Shown piece by piece: positions 9,780 to 19,884 of a DNA stretch of 64,000 bases. The notes under the pieces were generated by a model that was not told where the DNA came from, did no database searches, and saw only the letters and a program-made list of their open reading frames with translations. The translations under genes were made by a program, and so were the position numbers. The first letter of the stretch is position 1. Every line of letters starts with the position of its first letter. Source of the stretch: Vulcanisaeta distributa JCM 11213 (GTDB lineage Archaea; Thermoproteota; Thermoprotei; Thermoproteales; Thermocladiaceae); NCBI GenBank assembly GCA_001316125.1, contig BBCS01000001.1, positions 124,001-188,000 of the forward strand, written 5' to 3'.

Positions 9780-12700
9780 CACCCCCCCAACCTCCTAATT
9801 ATCACAACCTCATCTCTCTGGGTACCGACTGGGCCGTAGTAATTAACCGCCCAACTTAATTGGGCATAACCACCGATCATGTGCGTCGGCTTAACCCTAA
9901 CCCTAGTGGCACTGTTATGGGTACCACCCGGCCTATTAGTCAGTTTGGACCTACCGACATTCACAGTCCTCTCTTGGGCATGATACATGATCACGGTACC
10001 CCTCGGAACTCTTATCGACGTGACAGCCCTAGCCACGATTACACCATTCCTATTAATCACCTCGACCCAATCATTATCCTTAATACCCACCTCCTTCGCA
10101 TCATCGCTATTAATCCAAATAACGGGACCCCCTCTAAATAGCGTTAGCATTATTTGATTATCCATGTATGTTGAGTGTATCTGCCACTTACCATGCGGCG
10201 TCAAGTAACGTGCAACCAAGTACTTACCACTAATGCTAGGTCCCTCACCGCTATTAAACGGTACCTGGACAACGGGAGGTTTATACGTCGGTAGCTGCTC
10301 CCCCCCAAACTCTATGATCCACTCATGATCCAGGTACACGTGCTGCCTACCCGTCAACGTCCTCCAAGGCACCAAGTCCTCCACATTTAATGCAAATGGC
10401 GTGTATGGCCTCTCCTCAGATTCCTTACCGCTCCAAATGGGTGTCCTTAACACCCTCCTTGGTTGGTAGGATAGATCACTGAAGTGTATCACCACCTCTC
10501 TTTGATTTTCCGCAATATGCGTTAAGTCAATACCAACCCTATCACTAAGCGCCTTGTATGCCTTATACGATGCCTCGCCATTAGTCGTACTAGATAAATG
10601 CAGTATTGCCTCAGCAACCTGATAATCCCTAACCAATAGTGGGTGACCGTGCTCGTCAATCCCGTTAAGTCTACCGACTCCCTCATACTCCTCCCTGGCA
10701 CTCCACGTAATACCCTTAGCACCTATTGAATCCTTAATTAGGGGGGGACCGAGTGTGATCATCTTATGGTACACATCGCAGTAATCACGCTCAACAATAA
10801 CAATGTTCGGGCCAGACCTATTGCCCAGTTCACCAGGCGTATCATGCAGTAACGGTACAGCAATCACATCCTTGACCTTGCCTAGGTATTTGCATGCCAT
10901 CTCACTGAATTTCTTGGCTAGCGCCACGAATATATCCCAATCAGCCTTAGCCTCCCAGGGTGGTGGTATGGCCTGGTTAAATGGGTGTATAAACGGATGT
11001 AGGTCCGTGGTGCTTAGGTCATTCTTCTCATACCAGGTCGCCGCAGGCAGCACTATGTCTGAGTATAGCGCTGATGTGCTCATCCTGAAGTCAATCGTGA
11101 CCACTAAGTCAAGCTTTCCTATGGGTGCGGGTTCACGCCAATTGACGAGCTTAGGCTTTATCAATCTCTCCTTAGCCATCACCGAATTATCTGTGCCTAG
11201 TAGGTGCTTGAGTACGTATTCATGACCCTTACCACTCGAGGCGAGGAAGTTAGCCTCCACATGAATAATACCCTTGGGAAGTTTTCCGGTGCGTCGGGAT
11301 CCTCGACAGCGAACCTTATGTTACCCCCCCTCGTAAGTCCTTCCTTTACGTACTTAATAACCTCCTCATCACTCCTTGCCCCCCCAGCCTTGGTGGCTTC
11401 ATCATAGAGTCTTATTGGATTGATGTTGAACTGTGGATAGAATGGTAACCACCCATTCTTGACCGCAATAACGTTATAGTCCACTGGATGCTCATACTCG
11501 GGGGGGTTAACGGCAACCTTACCCATGCTTAGGTCCTCATACCTATACTGGTCACTATGTATGTAGGACCATGACGTGGTGTTCTGGAGCCTTGGTGGTC
11601 TAACCCAATCCTGGGCGAAGGCTATGTGGGACCAGGAATCAAGGGGGGGCCTAACCTTCTCTTGACCACGTAGTGCGCCCAGCCACCTCCATTAACACCT
11701 ATGGTTCCGAGCAGCATAAGCATTGTTATTATCGCTCTGTAAATGAGGTCTGAGTGGTACCAATGGTTAATGCCTGAGCCTACGATGACCATAGACCTAC
11801 CCCCTAGTCAACTCAGCATTCCTAGCGAACTCCCTCGCAACCTTAATTGCAACCTTCCTATCAACACCCGTTATCATCTCCTGCCAAGCCGGCGTAAATG
11901 GCTTAGGATCATCATAACTTAATGGATAGTCGCCAGGTAAGCCCCTGTTGACGCCTACATGGGCAAGCAGTAGGTCGTAGACAGTCGTGACCAGTAAGTC
12001 CTTATTACCAATACTCAATCTCTTAACGGGAACTCCCCTGATGATTGGTATTGGCCCCTTATCATCAAAAACGTAGGTCTGAACCAATACTATATCATCA
12101 TGCATGCCCAATAATGTTAACGCAGGATCTATGGGTTTACCCGTTATTGAGTCCTCGAGCTTAAGGTTCCACTTACCCTCATTACTCCACCTAAATCCAA
12201 TACTACCATTGGGGGGGATGGCTAACTGCTTAGTATTTAAGTCAAGGACTACGGTCTTCCACTCCGCATTTGGTACATTCAGCCCTAGGTCTGAAGCCCT
12301 CAGGAACCTACCGGTATGTAGGAATCTCCACTCCTCTCTAATACTACTAAGAATGGTAAGTCTGTATACCTCTTAACGTAGTTTATGAAGTAATCCACCT
12401 GCTATCCACGTAGAACTCCCTCAATATGACGTGAATCATCGACATAGCCAAGGCAGCATCAGTGCCGGGCTTAGGCGCTATCCATAAGTCTGCGAATTTT
12501 GTAACGTCGGTATAATCCGTGGTCGCAACGACCACCTTCGTACCTCTATACCTGGCCTCAGCTAGGAAGTGGGCGTCTGGGGGTCCTCGTCATGGCTATG
12601 TTCGTGCCCCCCCAAACTATTATGTACATTGAGTTGAACCAATCAGCACTCTCATGCACGTCAGTCTGCTCACCCCATACCTGTGGTGACGCGATTGGTA

Positions 12701-13388
12701 GGTCCGCATACCAATCATAAAAGCTTAGCATCACACCACCTATTAACTCAAGGAATCTCGACCCAGATGAGAAGCTTACCATGGACATTGCGGGTATTGG
12801 CGTGAAGCCAAATATTCTATCTGGCCCGTAGGCCCTTATTGTGTATATCAGCGCCGCCGATATTAATTCGAGGACCTCATCCCAGGAAGCCCTAACAAAG
12901 CCGCCCTTACCCCCCCTAGCTGACTTATACCTACTGGCTAACCCTGGGTTTGTGACTATGTACTCCCAAGCCCTCACGGGATCCCCCCCTGTCTTCGATA
13001 GCGCCTCCCTCCATAGCCTCATGAGCTCACCCCCCCTAACGTATGGATGCTTGATACGTAATGGGCTGTATATGTACCACGAGAATGATGCACCCCCCCT
13101 CGGGCAGCCCCTCGGCTCGTACTCAGGCATGTTTGGTCCATTGGTTGGGTAATCAACCGCCTGATGCTCCCAAACCACTATACCATCCTTAACATAGACC
13201 CTCCAGCTACATGAACCTGTGCAGTTAACGCCGTGTGTCGACCTAACCACCTTATCATACTGCCAGCGATTCCTGTACAGGTCCTCCCAAGCCCTATCCG
13301 CATTATCCAACTCACTCCATCCATTGTTAAACCTCTCTCTGGGCAGGAAGTGCCTGAAGACCTCCTTAATGAAGTTGGCCTTAGGCAT
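9779..13388 (-). CDS. narG: respiratory nitrate reductase alpha subunit NarG, frame broken
   Basis: The molybdo-bis-MGD catalytic subunit that reduces nitrate to nitrite, about 1200 residues. The N-terminus has the FS0 ligand set H52, C56, C60 and C95 ([21 protein letters not shown]) and the segment [20 protein letters not shown] with the Mo-ligand Asp. It is read in pieces 12558-13388, about 12112-12560, 11797-12111, about 11527-11796, 11197-11526 and 9779-11240; breaks mostly fall at G5-G7 runs. ATG 13388 follows GAGGTGA and overlaps narI by 8 bases. There is no twin-arginine motif, unlike many archaeal NarG proteins. Confidence 0.95.
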
Positions 13389-14090
13389 GGACAATCACCT
13401 CGGGTCTCCTGGCCCTTCTGTATATTATCCAAGCTCTCCTCAGGTAGAATATTGGGTAGCTCCACACGTGGACTAACCTGGTGAATGGCCACACGAGGAA
13501 TAGTATGTACGCGAAGATTATGTGGAGCTGGAACGTTATTGGCACGCCAACCATATAGTTGGAGTTGGGCTGTAGTATGAGGACAGACCTCAACCACGCG
13601 CCAATAGTTGACCTGTAGGGGAATGGGTGTACGAATATGTCGTATATCAGCGTGTTGTAGAGCCCGAGAGACATGGTTATCAGTATTAGCACAAGCACGA
13701 GTATGTCAGTGACATCACTGGTCTTCCTAACCCTGGGTATGAGGAGCCTCCTCAGGAAGAGTATCCAGGCACCGAAATAAGCAACAAGTCCTGACGCACC
13801 GCCCAGTACTATGGCGACCTTATGATACTCCTCACTAGCTATCCCCATGGCCTGGGTAACGCTGGGCGGCACGAGTAGACCCACTATGTGGCCAAGGATC
13901 ACAATTAGTATGCCCCCAGTGGAAGAGCTGAGAACCAATGTTCAACCAACGCTTCTCAAGCAATTCACTGGACTTTGATGTCCATGCATACTGGTCAACC
14001 GCATACCGATACACGTGACCCCCCAATGAAGACCACAATGACTATGTAGGGAAGAGAGACCCAAAGAACCTCGTCAAGCGGCGTTACCAT
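13381..14090 (-). CDS. narI: nitrate reductase gamma subunit NarI (cytochrome b), frame broken
   Basis: The membrane di-haem b subunit that oxidises quinol and passes electrons to NarH. About 235 residues with five hydrophobic segments. Likely haem-ligand histidines lie in [27 protein letters not shown] and the C-terminal [24 protein letters not shown]. Two breaks are explained by runs that are too long: six G at about 14018 (GGH expected) and five G at about 13927 (HWGILIV expected). The start ATG 14090 lies 10 bases after the narK stop with GGTGATG before it, and the end overlaps narG. Confidence 0.9.
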
Positions 14091-14099
14091 GACATCACC

Positions 14100-15419
14100 C
14101 TAATGTCCCTTATGCCTACGTTCATAGGAATAAAGTATTATCCCGAAGATCACAGACAACGCGCCAAACACTATATAGATAATGAACCAAGTGCGTAACC
14201 CACGTGGCCGTAAATAGCAACGAAGGCCGCCATGGCGGGTGGTATCAACAATCCACCGGCTGAGCCCAGGCCACCGACCAGCCAGTGGCACCACCCACGG
14301 CCTCTGGAACGTACTTAGGCACCAACTTAAACACAGCGGCGTTAGCTATGCCCATGCCGATGGCCATGATAATCGTCCCGATGGCACTGAGGGTAAAGGT
14401 ATGGCTTAGCATCATGATTACGCTACCAACGACTAGGACTACGTATGAGACAATGGCCACCTTCTCACCACCCACTTATCGCTGAACCAACCGCCTGGTA
14501 CCCTCATCAGCGCCGTAAGGAGGGAGTAAACGATGCCGGTCATGAGACCGGCCATTGCAATACTCAGTGATAGGTAGTTAGTCCAATATGTTGGCAGCCA
14601 CTCAGTGAGTGCCTCAAACCCACCAAAGGATATGAAGTACATTACGACTAAGAGCCATGTACGCCAAATCCTGGCAGACTCGCCTAGGCTCTTAACGGCT
14701 GAACCACTGGTATTAACTCCTCACCAAGCTCCTTAGCCATGCCCACGGCATTATCACGGCTAACCCTCCTAACTAGCTGGAAGTAGTAGGCGTCGTAACC
14801 AATCACGGCGAATATCACGGTCATGACCACCAGGAATACCAACCACGCCGTGTACGCGCCAACCAATCCAAGGCTTGCCAACGCATACGGTAGTATGGCC
14901 GTGAATATTCCCGGCGCCGCATTACCAAACCCAGCAAAAGCACCCAACGCAAAGCCCTGGCGCTTTTGCGGGAACCAGTAGGACACGTAAGCTATTCCCG
15001 ATGCAAATGTCGATATTCCCGTGCCAGCAACAGCACCAAAGAGCATTAGGAGTGCGTAATCCAGGACATGCGATGTTACGGCACCGGTCAATATCGCATG
15101 TAGGTCAGGATTAACCCAATCATACCGACTACGGCAATGATTAACTGCGTCAGTATTATCCTCCTACCACCAACATTATCAACAAGTGCGCCAAAGGGTA
15201 TTCTAAGTAGGCGCCCGTTACCAACGGTATTGCAACCAGCCAGCCAACCTCAACAATATTTAAGTGAAGTAGCGGCGCCACGGTGTGGACCGTTATACCA
15301 AATAACGCAACTGCGGCAAACCCTGCAAAGAATGCTATGGTACCAGCTATAAGGCCTGTCGTGGGGTTTCCACGAATGCCATACCTCTCTAGTATCTCCT
15401 TACGCCTAGGCATGCCCAT
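14100..15419 (-). CDS. narK: NarK-type nitrate/nitrite transporter (MFS), frame broken
   Basis: A 12-helix major facilitator of the nitrate/nitrite porter family, about 440 residues. Recognisable parts are the start [20 protein letters not shown], the helix-5 region [20 protein letters not shown], and [20 protein letters not shown] in the loop after helix 8. Pieces are 15156-15419, 14684-15091, 14439-14642, 14245-14475 and about 14100-14245. It is the first gene of narKIGHJ. An A/T-rich box AAAAATAAAAGG about 30 bases before ATG 15419 suggests a leaderless promoter. It would import nitrate or exchange it for nitrite. Confidence 0.88.
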
Positions 15420-15664
15420 ATATGATTTTTCGACCTTTTATTTTTTCCTAAAATAGGAAGAACCAAAATACTTTGATAAATACCGTGCATATTGATATGA
15501 ATTTAAATAATTATAAAAATATATAAATCAATGCATAAATATGCATAATAATTCAATCACGACCTCGTTAAGGGCTCCTGTGACGTTTTTCGTAAGTGTG
15601 TGCGTGCATTGTCACGAAATTAAATTATTTAATTATCCTCCAGCTGTCTCGCATCTGATTGCGT
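15420..15664. promoter_or_regulatory. divergent narK / hemerythrin intergenic region with inverted repeat
   Basis: This 245-base AT-rich region separates narK (minus) from the hemerythrin gene (plus). At 15531-15546 there is a perfect inverted repeat ATGCATA-AA-TATGCAT, next to TATA-like AAAATATATAAATC. Further right, two GTGAC-type half-sites face each other in TGTGACGTTTTT and GCATTGTCACGA (about 15578-15620). Such symmetry is typical of operators for dimeric regulators, and a nitrate- or NO-responsive regulator would fit the neighbours. The regulator itself is not identified. Confidence 0.4.
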
Positions 15665-16213
15665 ATGGTTATTAGGGTTAATACCGCGTACGTGATTGAT
15701 AACTTAATTAAAGACCATAACGTAATTCTCGAGTCGCTCAAGGTCCTTTACAGGGTGGTGAATAGTGATAACCCTGATGCCAGGGACCTTGAGTTATTAA
15801 TAAGGTTCTTTGATGCGTTCATTGATAAGTGTCATCATGCCAAGGAGGAGTACATACTATTCCCATCATTAAACCTGAGACTATTCCCGTTTGAGGGTAG
15901 CCCTGTCTATGTCATGGTTACTGAGCACGGCATTGCCAGGTACCTAATAAGGATGAGCGAGGAATTGCTCAAGATGTGGGTTGGTAATAAGGATGAAGGC
16001 GTAAGGCAGGCGTTAATAGATCATTTAAAGCTTCTTGCAGACCACCTCACACAACATATTAAGAAGGAGAACGACGTGTTATTCCCCCCCGGGTCATTGG
16101 CGTTAGATACCCTAGAGAGTTCGAGGACTGTTGAGGATATTGAGAATGAGACGGGTCATGAGAGGTGGGTCATGGAAATTAATGAATTAAAGCGAAAGTA
16201 CGGCATTACTTAA
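15665..16213 (+). CDS. hemerythrin-like (HHE) di-iron protein, possible NO-stress/cluster repair protein
   Basis: An intact 182-residue four-helix protein with hemerythrin histidines and carboxylates: KDHNVILE, DKCHHAKEEYILFP, TEHGIARYLIRM and DHLTQHIKKENDVLFP. The order and spacing fit the RIC/YtfE/DUF438 class of hemerythrin proteins that repair iron-sulfur centres or bind NO and O2. It stands between the nar operon and the NO reductase gene, and its promoter region is shared with narK, which supports a role in handling NO formed during nitrate respiration. ATG 15665 is preferred to an in-frame TTG at 15659. A C7 at 16085 probably adds one Pro. Confidence 0.85.
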   Translation: MVIRVNTAYVIDNLIKDHNVILESLKVLYRVVNSDNPDARDLELLIRFFDAFIDKCHHAKEEYILFPSLNLRLFPFEGSPVYVMVTEHGIARYLIRMSEELLKMWVGNKDEGVRQALIDHLKLLADHLTQHIKKENDVLFPPGSLALDTLESSRTVEDIENETGHERWVMEINELKRKYGIT

Positions 16214-16331
16214 TTATTTATTTTACCTTTCTATCTCAAATCCACTTAGACATTCATTGAGTAGATAATCGTATGGCAAGCCATTTCATAGCAATACCTT
16301 ATAGTTAAGATAAAGGATTTAGATTTAATAA

Positions 16332-16815
16332 TTAGCCCTGACTCAATACCTTGATGGTTTCCTCAAGCATTTTACGGACCTTCTCGATTAATGGTTTCGC
16401 ATCCTCGATAGTCAATTTAGCCTCATGAAAGCCCCACACATGTAATGAGTAGCCTGCATTCCAACCATCCAATACCCAATCACCAAGGGTCTTAGATAGC
16501 CTCGAACAAGCCTTAAGCAGTAGGTGCGTGTACCACCTACCCTCTAATTGCCTCTTGGTTTTCAGGCATGTTGTACTTCTCGGCCAATGCCTTAACGACC
16601 TCCTCAGCAGCCTTGTAGGCCTTCTCACTGGCCTGAACAGCATCACCCTTGCTCATGTACTCCCCCCCGGCTTCATTGAGGTATTTCCTGGCCAGCTCAA
16701 GCCTAAGTTTAATGCTTTCCGCTGGGTCCTTTAGGTATAGTTGGTTTAGGATCACGTCAGTAATGTCAATACCAAGCCTCTCGGCGACATCAATAACCTC
16801 CTTAGGTATCTCCAC
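16332..16815 (-). CDS. PaREP1 family protein, frame broken
   Basis: A classic PaREP1 protein with the core YMSKGDAVQASEKAYKAAEE followed by VVKALAEKYNMPE. GTG at 16815 gives the N-terminus MEIPKEVIDVAERLGIDITD. The frame shifts near 16540 and continues LLLKACSRLSKTLGDWVLDGWNAGYSLHVWGFHEAK.. to the stop at 16332. The joined length is about 160 residues. PaREP1 proteins are HEPN-like helical proteins expanded in Thermoproteales; their function is unknown. It differs from the other three related genes here, which share the QYNG block that this one lacks. Confidence 0.8.
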
Positions 16816-16924
16816 AGATGTTAATACCTACCCTACTTTAAATACCAACCGTTCAACGCGTATTGTTCCAAATTTTGACTGGGTCAATTTAATTAATGCA
16901 CTCCACAATACTAATCCATACCCT

Positions 16925-17225
16925 ATGGATGGACTCACGAACAGGGACATTGCCGTACTCATGCACTTGAAGAGGGCTAATGTGGATTATGGCAAGTCAA
17001 TAGCCATAAACACGGGTATCCCACTCGAGGAGGTATTGCAGATACTCGATAAGCTTGAGGCGATGGGCCTGATAGAGAGGGTCAGGTGGTAAGACGCTCA
17101 AGAGGAGTGTTGCCAGGTTTAAGCTTAGTAATGAGGTTCGTAAGCACCACGTCTACTATAGACTCTCAAGACGCGGAGAACTGCTTGTCAGGAGTATCAG
17201 GAGGAATAGTGCCGATGATGATTAA
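16925..17225 (+). CDS. winged-helix DNA-binding protein, frame broken
   Basis: A small transcription regulator of about 100 residues. The first part, MDGLTNRDIAVLMHLKRANV.., forms an MarR/ArsR-like helix-turn-helix with LEEVLQILDKLEAMGLIERV. One extra base at about 17085 breaks the frame; the remainder reads GKTLKRSVARFKLSNEVRKH and HVYYRLSRRGELLVRSI, the typical wing (YYRLSRRGELL). The end overlaps the convergent PaREP8-like gene by about 60 bases. It could regulate either the neighbouring PaREP genes or the nearby respiration genes; no evidence decides this. Confidence 0.65.
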
Positions 17226-17741
17226 TCCCATGATGCGTTCAAGCGTTGAACGCCCAATTACCGAGGATAGTATCTTCCTGCCGCCCTCAATTATCGTGGT
17301 GATGTCCTGCCTAACCATATCGAGACCCAGGTAACGACTTAACACGCCCTCCCTATCCAAGCCGTTATATTGGAACTCATGTATGTCCAGGGCCAGTTCA
17401 GTTAGTAGCACCACATCATTACCATACCTACGCCCTAGTATCATGGCCACCTTCTTCATGTGTGTCGTAGGCATGACGGCTATTATGAAGTCCACGGTCT
17501 CAACCCTAATCCTCTCCTTAAGCTTAACAAAGCCACTAAATTCTCTTGTCAACTCACTACGGGAATTAGCGGCTAACACGGCCAAGGTAGCCTTCCAGCC
17601 CTGAAAGGCCTTACCTGCGGCATTCCTATAAAGGCCGTTTTCCAGGAACTTCTCAGCCAACTCAAACTCATAGAACGCTTCCTTAACCCTGGCATCCACA
17701 TACTTACTTAGATCCTTCCAGGGATGCGGTATAGATTCCAT
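17166..17741 (-). CDS. PaREP1/PaREP8-like HEPN-type helical protein
   Basis: An intact 191-residue paralog of the genes at 4223 and 22337. It starts MESIPHPWKDLSKYVDARVK, carries the core LYRNAAGKAFQGWKATLAVL, and has the block DIHEFQYNGLDREGVLSRYL. The C-terminal tail (SVIGRSTLERIMGLIIIG onward) is longer than in the paralogs and overlaps the convergent winged-helix gene. No catalytic motif is seen, in particular no RX4-6H. Function unknown. Confidence 0.75.
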   Translation of the reverse strand: MESIPHPWKDLSKYVDARVKEAFYEFELAEKFLENGLYRNAAGKAFQGWKATLAVLAANSRSELTREFSGFVKLKERIRVETVDFIIAVMPTTHMKKVAMILGRRYGNDVVLLTELALDIHEFQYNGLDREGVLSRYLGLDMVRQDITTIIEGGRKILSSVIGRSTLERIMGLIIIGTIPPDTPDKQFSAS

Positions 17742-17840
17742 TTATGCATCACATGATTACTTCAATAATAAAATGAATATATACCTTACTCGTGAACCGC
17801 TCTCGCAAAGACTTATCTAGGCCCATGTCTTAACTAACCA

Positions 17841-18363
17841 ATGGTTAAGTACGTACTTAGGCCCATAGGGATTGTCGAGGTGGGCTTTCCAAGGCCTGAT
17901 GAATCAGGTAGGGACAGGTATAAGACTAGGTATGACTTCGTGGGTGTTGTTCGCGTCTTTGACGAGTATGTCGATGGTCTACAGGGTCTCGAGGAATACT
18001 CACATATTATCCTAATTTACTTATTTCATGAGCAGAGGGAAGCAAGGCTCAAGGTTAGGTTGAAAGGCACGGATAAGGAGGTCGGTGTTTTCGCCACGAG
18101 ATACCCAATTAGGCCGAATCCAGTTGGTTTGTCAGTGCTCGAGCTCGTGAGACTTGAACCCCCTAGGCTATGGTTACGGGGGGGTCTCGATGCGTGGACG
18201 GGAACCCCCTATAATCGATATTAAGCCTTATGATTACTACGACATCGTTAAAAGTCCGAGGGTCCCAAGGGAGTTTGAGGAGGAGTGGTTTAGGAGTTAT
18301 GTTGAGAAGGGGGGGTATGGTGAGAAAGTTCCATGGCTAGGTCCGTGCCCCCTAATGCCTTAA
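17841..18363 (+). CDS. TrmO/TsaA-family tRNA N6-methyltransferase, frame broken
   Basis: A small beta-barrel SAM enzyme of the TrmO (YaeB, VirR) family, which in bacteria methylates t6A37 of tRNA. Family blocks are RPIGIVEVGFPRPDESGRD, VRVFDEYVDGLQGLEEYSHI, the signature FATRYPIRPNPVGLSVLELV and LDAWTGTPIIDIKPYD. The frame breaks at a C5 near 18208 where four C give TGTPIIDIKPYD. A G7 at 18178 probably adds one Gly (RGLDAW expected). Total about 173 residues, normal for archaeal homologs. Confidence 0.85.
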
Positions 18364-18394
18364 GGCTATTAATCCCGTAAGCACCACTTTATTA

Positions 18395-18754
18395 ATGGGC
18401 CATGTGTGGGCTAATACCAAGGTCGGTAATGCTGATTTGAGTAGGGTTGTTGAGGTTAGGGCCTTGGTTGACATTGGCGCTACTCTGACGGCAATACTTA
18501 AGTCATTGGCCAACGAACTCAGCCTACGCATCACTGGTAGGTCTAGGGTTGAGACTGGGGGGGCTGGGGGGGTTATTGAGGCTGACAGGTCTAGGGCGTG
18601 GGTTAAGATTGAGGGTAAGGGTGAGATTGTGCCTGTGCTTGTGTCGAATATGGTCGATAAGGTCTTGATCGGCGTAACCACGCTCGAGGTTCTCGAGCTC
18701 GAGGTTGACCCGATGACTGGTAAATTGAGGGAACGTACACTACTGCTTTATTAA
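18395..18754 (+). CDS. retropepsin-like clan AA aspartic protease homolog
   Basis: A 119-residue protein with the one-domain aspartyl protease layout. The active-site loop reads ALVDIGATLTAI (D26-I27-G28), where catalytic enzymes have D-T/S-G, and the C-terminal hydrophobic-hydrophobic-Gly loop is LIGVTTLEVLELEVDPMTGK. These features match archaeal clan AA proteins related to retropepsin. The Ile in place of Thr/Ser could be real, making a weak or inactive enzyme, or a sequence error. Two G7 runs near 18557 and 18565 may add one or two Gly. Confidence 0.75.
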   Translation: MGHVWANTKVGNADLSRVVEVRALVDIGATLTAILKSLANELSLRITGRSRVETGGAGGVIEADRSRAWVKIEGKGEIVPVLVSNMVDKVLIGVTTLEVLELEVDPMTGKLRERTLLLY

Positions 18755-18774
18755 CCCTGATGTGCTAAGATACC

Positions 18775-19404
18775 GTGGTTTTAAAGGTATTCCTTGAGGC
18801 TCATAGGAGCGATTGCAGGGTTCAGAACGCACTCAAGGCGCTTAACCTGGACTTTAGCATAGTCAGGGTTAACGTGGGTGATGAGGTATCAACGCACCTA
18901 GTTAAGTTGGGTAAGCCCGTGAATAGGGACTTACTTAATTACCTGAGGAGGAGTGGGCTTAAGATTAACGTGATTGATGAGGAGACCCTGTGGGTCTCAG
19001 CGCCGAGTTGTAGCGCCTGTAAGGCATTAAGTAGGGCTGGGCTTCTCGTGGAGGGTGGTAAGCCGGGTAATGAGGACTCCATTGTTTATACTGTGCTCTC
19101 ACCAGGCATTAAGCGATTGAGAATGAGTATTAGGCAGTTGAGGTCTAGCGGTGTTAAGGTGAGGGTTCTTGACATGGAGCAATTGCCCATGCCGAGTCCC
19201 ACGGAAAGGCAGTTGGAGGTCCTACTCCTTGCGTATAAGATGGGGGGGTATTTCGATAGGGAGGTTAACCTTAAGGAATTGGCTAAGCAGCTTGGCTTGT
19301 CAATATCTACGGTTAGTGAGTTACTTAGGAAGACCCTTAAGAAGGTTGTGATGCACTATTTTGAGGAGATCGGCATTACCATTGATGAGGATAGACCTAA
19401 ATAA
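18775..19404 (+). CDS. Bat-type transcription regulator (HTH_10)
   Basis: A 209-residue regulator with an N-terminal sensor-like region and a C-terminal HTH_10 domain of the bacterio-opsin-activator type: SPTERQLEVLLLAYKMG, then NLKELAKQLGLSISTVSELL. A pair of cysteines (SCSAC) at about residues 80-83 in the N-terminal half could bind a metal or sense redox. The start is GTG 18775. It sits 20 bases after the retropepsin-like gene, so cotranscription is likely. Targets unknown; the NO reductase operon lies close by. Confidence 0.8.
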   Translation: MVLKVFLEAHRSDCRVQNALKALNLDFSIVRVNVGDEVSTHLVKLGKPVNRDLLNYLRRSGLKINVIDEETLWVSAPSCSACKALSRAGLLVEGGKPGNEDSIVYTVLSPGIKRLRMSIRQLRSSGVKVRVLDMEQLPMPSPTERQLEVLLLAYKMGGYFDREVNLKELAKQLGLSISTVSELLRKTLKKVVMHYFEEIGITIDEDRPK

Positions 19405-19777
19405 CCTCGTAATCAAACCCATACCTAACCTTTAAGTACTCGGCGAGTGCCACGGCATTATTACGTAACCTATCCCTAGTGGCATAAAGTAGGGTTACGG
19501 CACCATTACCACGTATTATACTTAATAATTTGCTTAAATCGTTAATATTTCTATCAAGCTCACTCCAATACTTAAGCCTAAACTCATCCCATTTGGCAGG
19601 GTCATGATTAAACCAACGCCTCAACTCATCACTTGGCGCTAAATCCCTTAACCACACGTCTATCTTAGCCCTCTCACGACTCAAGCCCCCCCTGGGCCAT
19701 AACCTATCAACAAGTACTCTAACGCCATCGCCGAGGTCAGGCTCATCATAGACGCGTTTAACCCTAATTCTCATCAT
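19397..19777 (-). CDS. DUF488 family protein
   Basis: An intact protein of about 126 residues starting MRIRVKRVYDEPDLGDGVRV. It shows the DUF488 signatures VLVDRLWPRGG, WLRDLAPSDELRRWF and the C-terminal TLLYATRDRLRNNAVAL. The bacterial relatives are YeaO-like proteins; the biochemical function is not established. It converges with the Bat-type regulator gene, overlapping by 8 bases. Confidence 0.85.
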   Translation of the reverse strand: MMRIRVKRVYDEPDLGDGVRVLVDRLWPRGGLSRERAKIDVWLRDLAPSDELRRWFNHDPAKWDEFRLKYWSELDRNINDLSKLLSIIRGNGAVTLLYATRDRLRNNAVALAEYLKVRYGFDYEVI

Positions 19778-19884
19778 CAGTACCATAAGATTCATTATGG
19801 TACTTATTAACAGTGAATCAAAGTATTTCTACGATGATTGTGGAAAACCGGTTTTAATTTTAATTAATTAAGAACTAGGGATGA

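Noticed and set aside
10803..11225. A 140-codon plus-strand frame inside narG
   Set aside because: It is antisense to well-conserved NarG sequence and has no independent support.
13178..13597. A 139-codon minus-strand frame over narI/narG
   Set aside because: It lies in a different frame across the confirmed narI C-terminus and narG N-terminus and has no family resemblance; a shadow frame.
16528..17092. Plus-strand frames over the PaREP1 gene
   Set aside because: Only the last part (from 16925) is coding, as the winged-helix protein; the rest is antisense to PaREP1.
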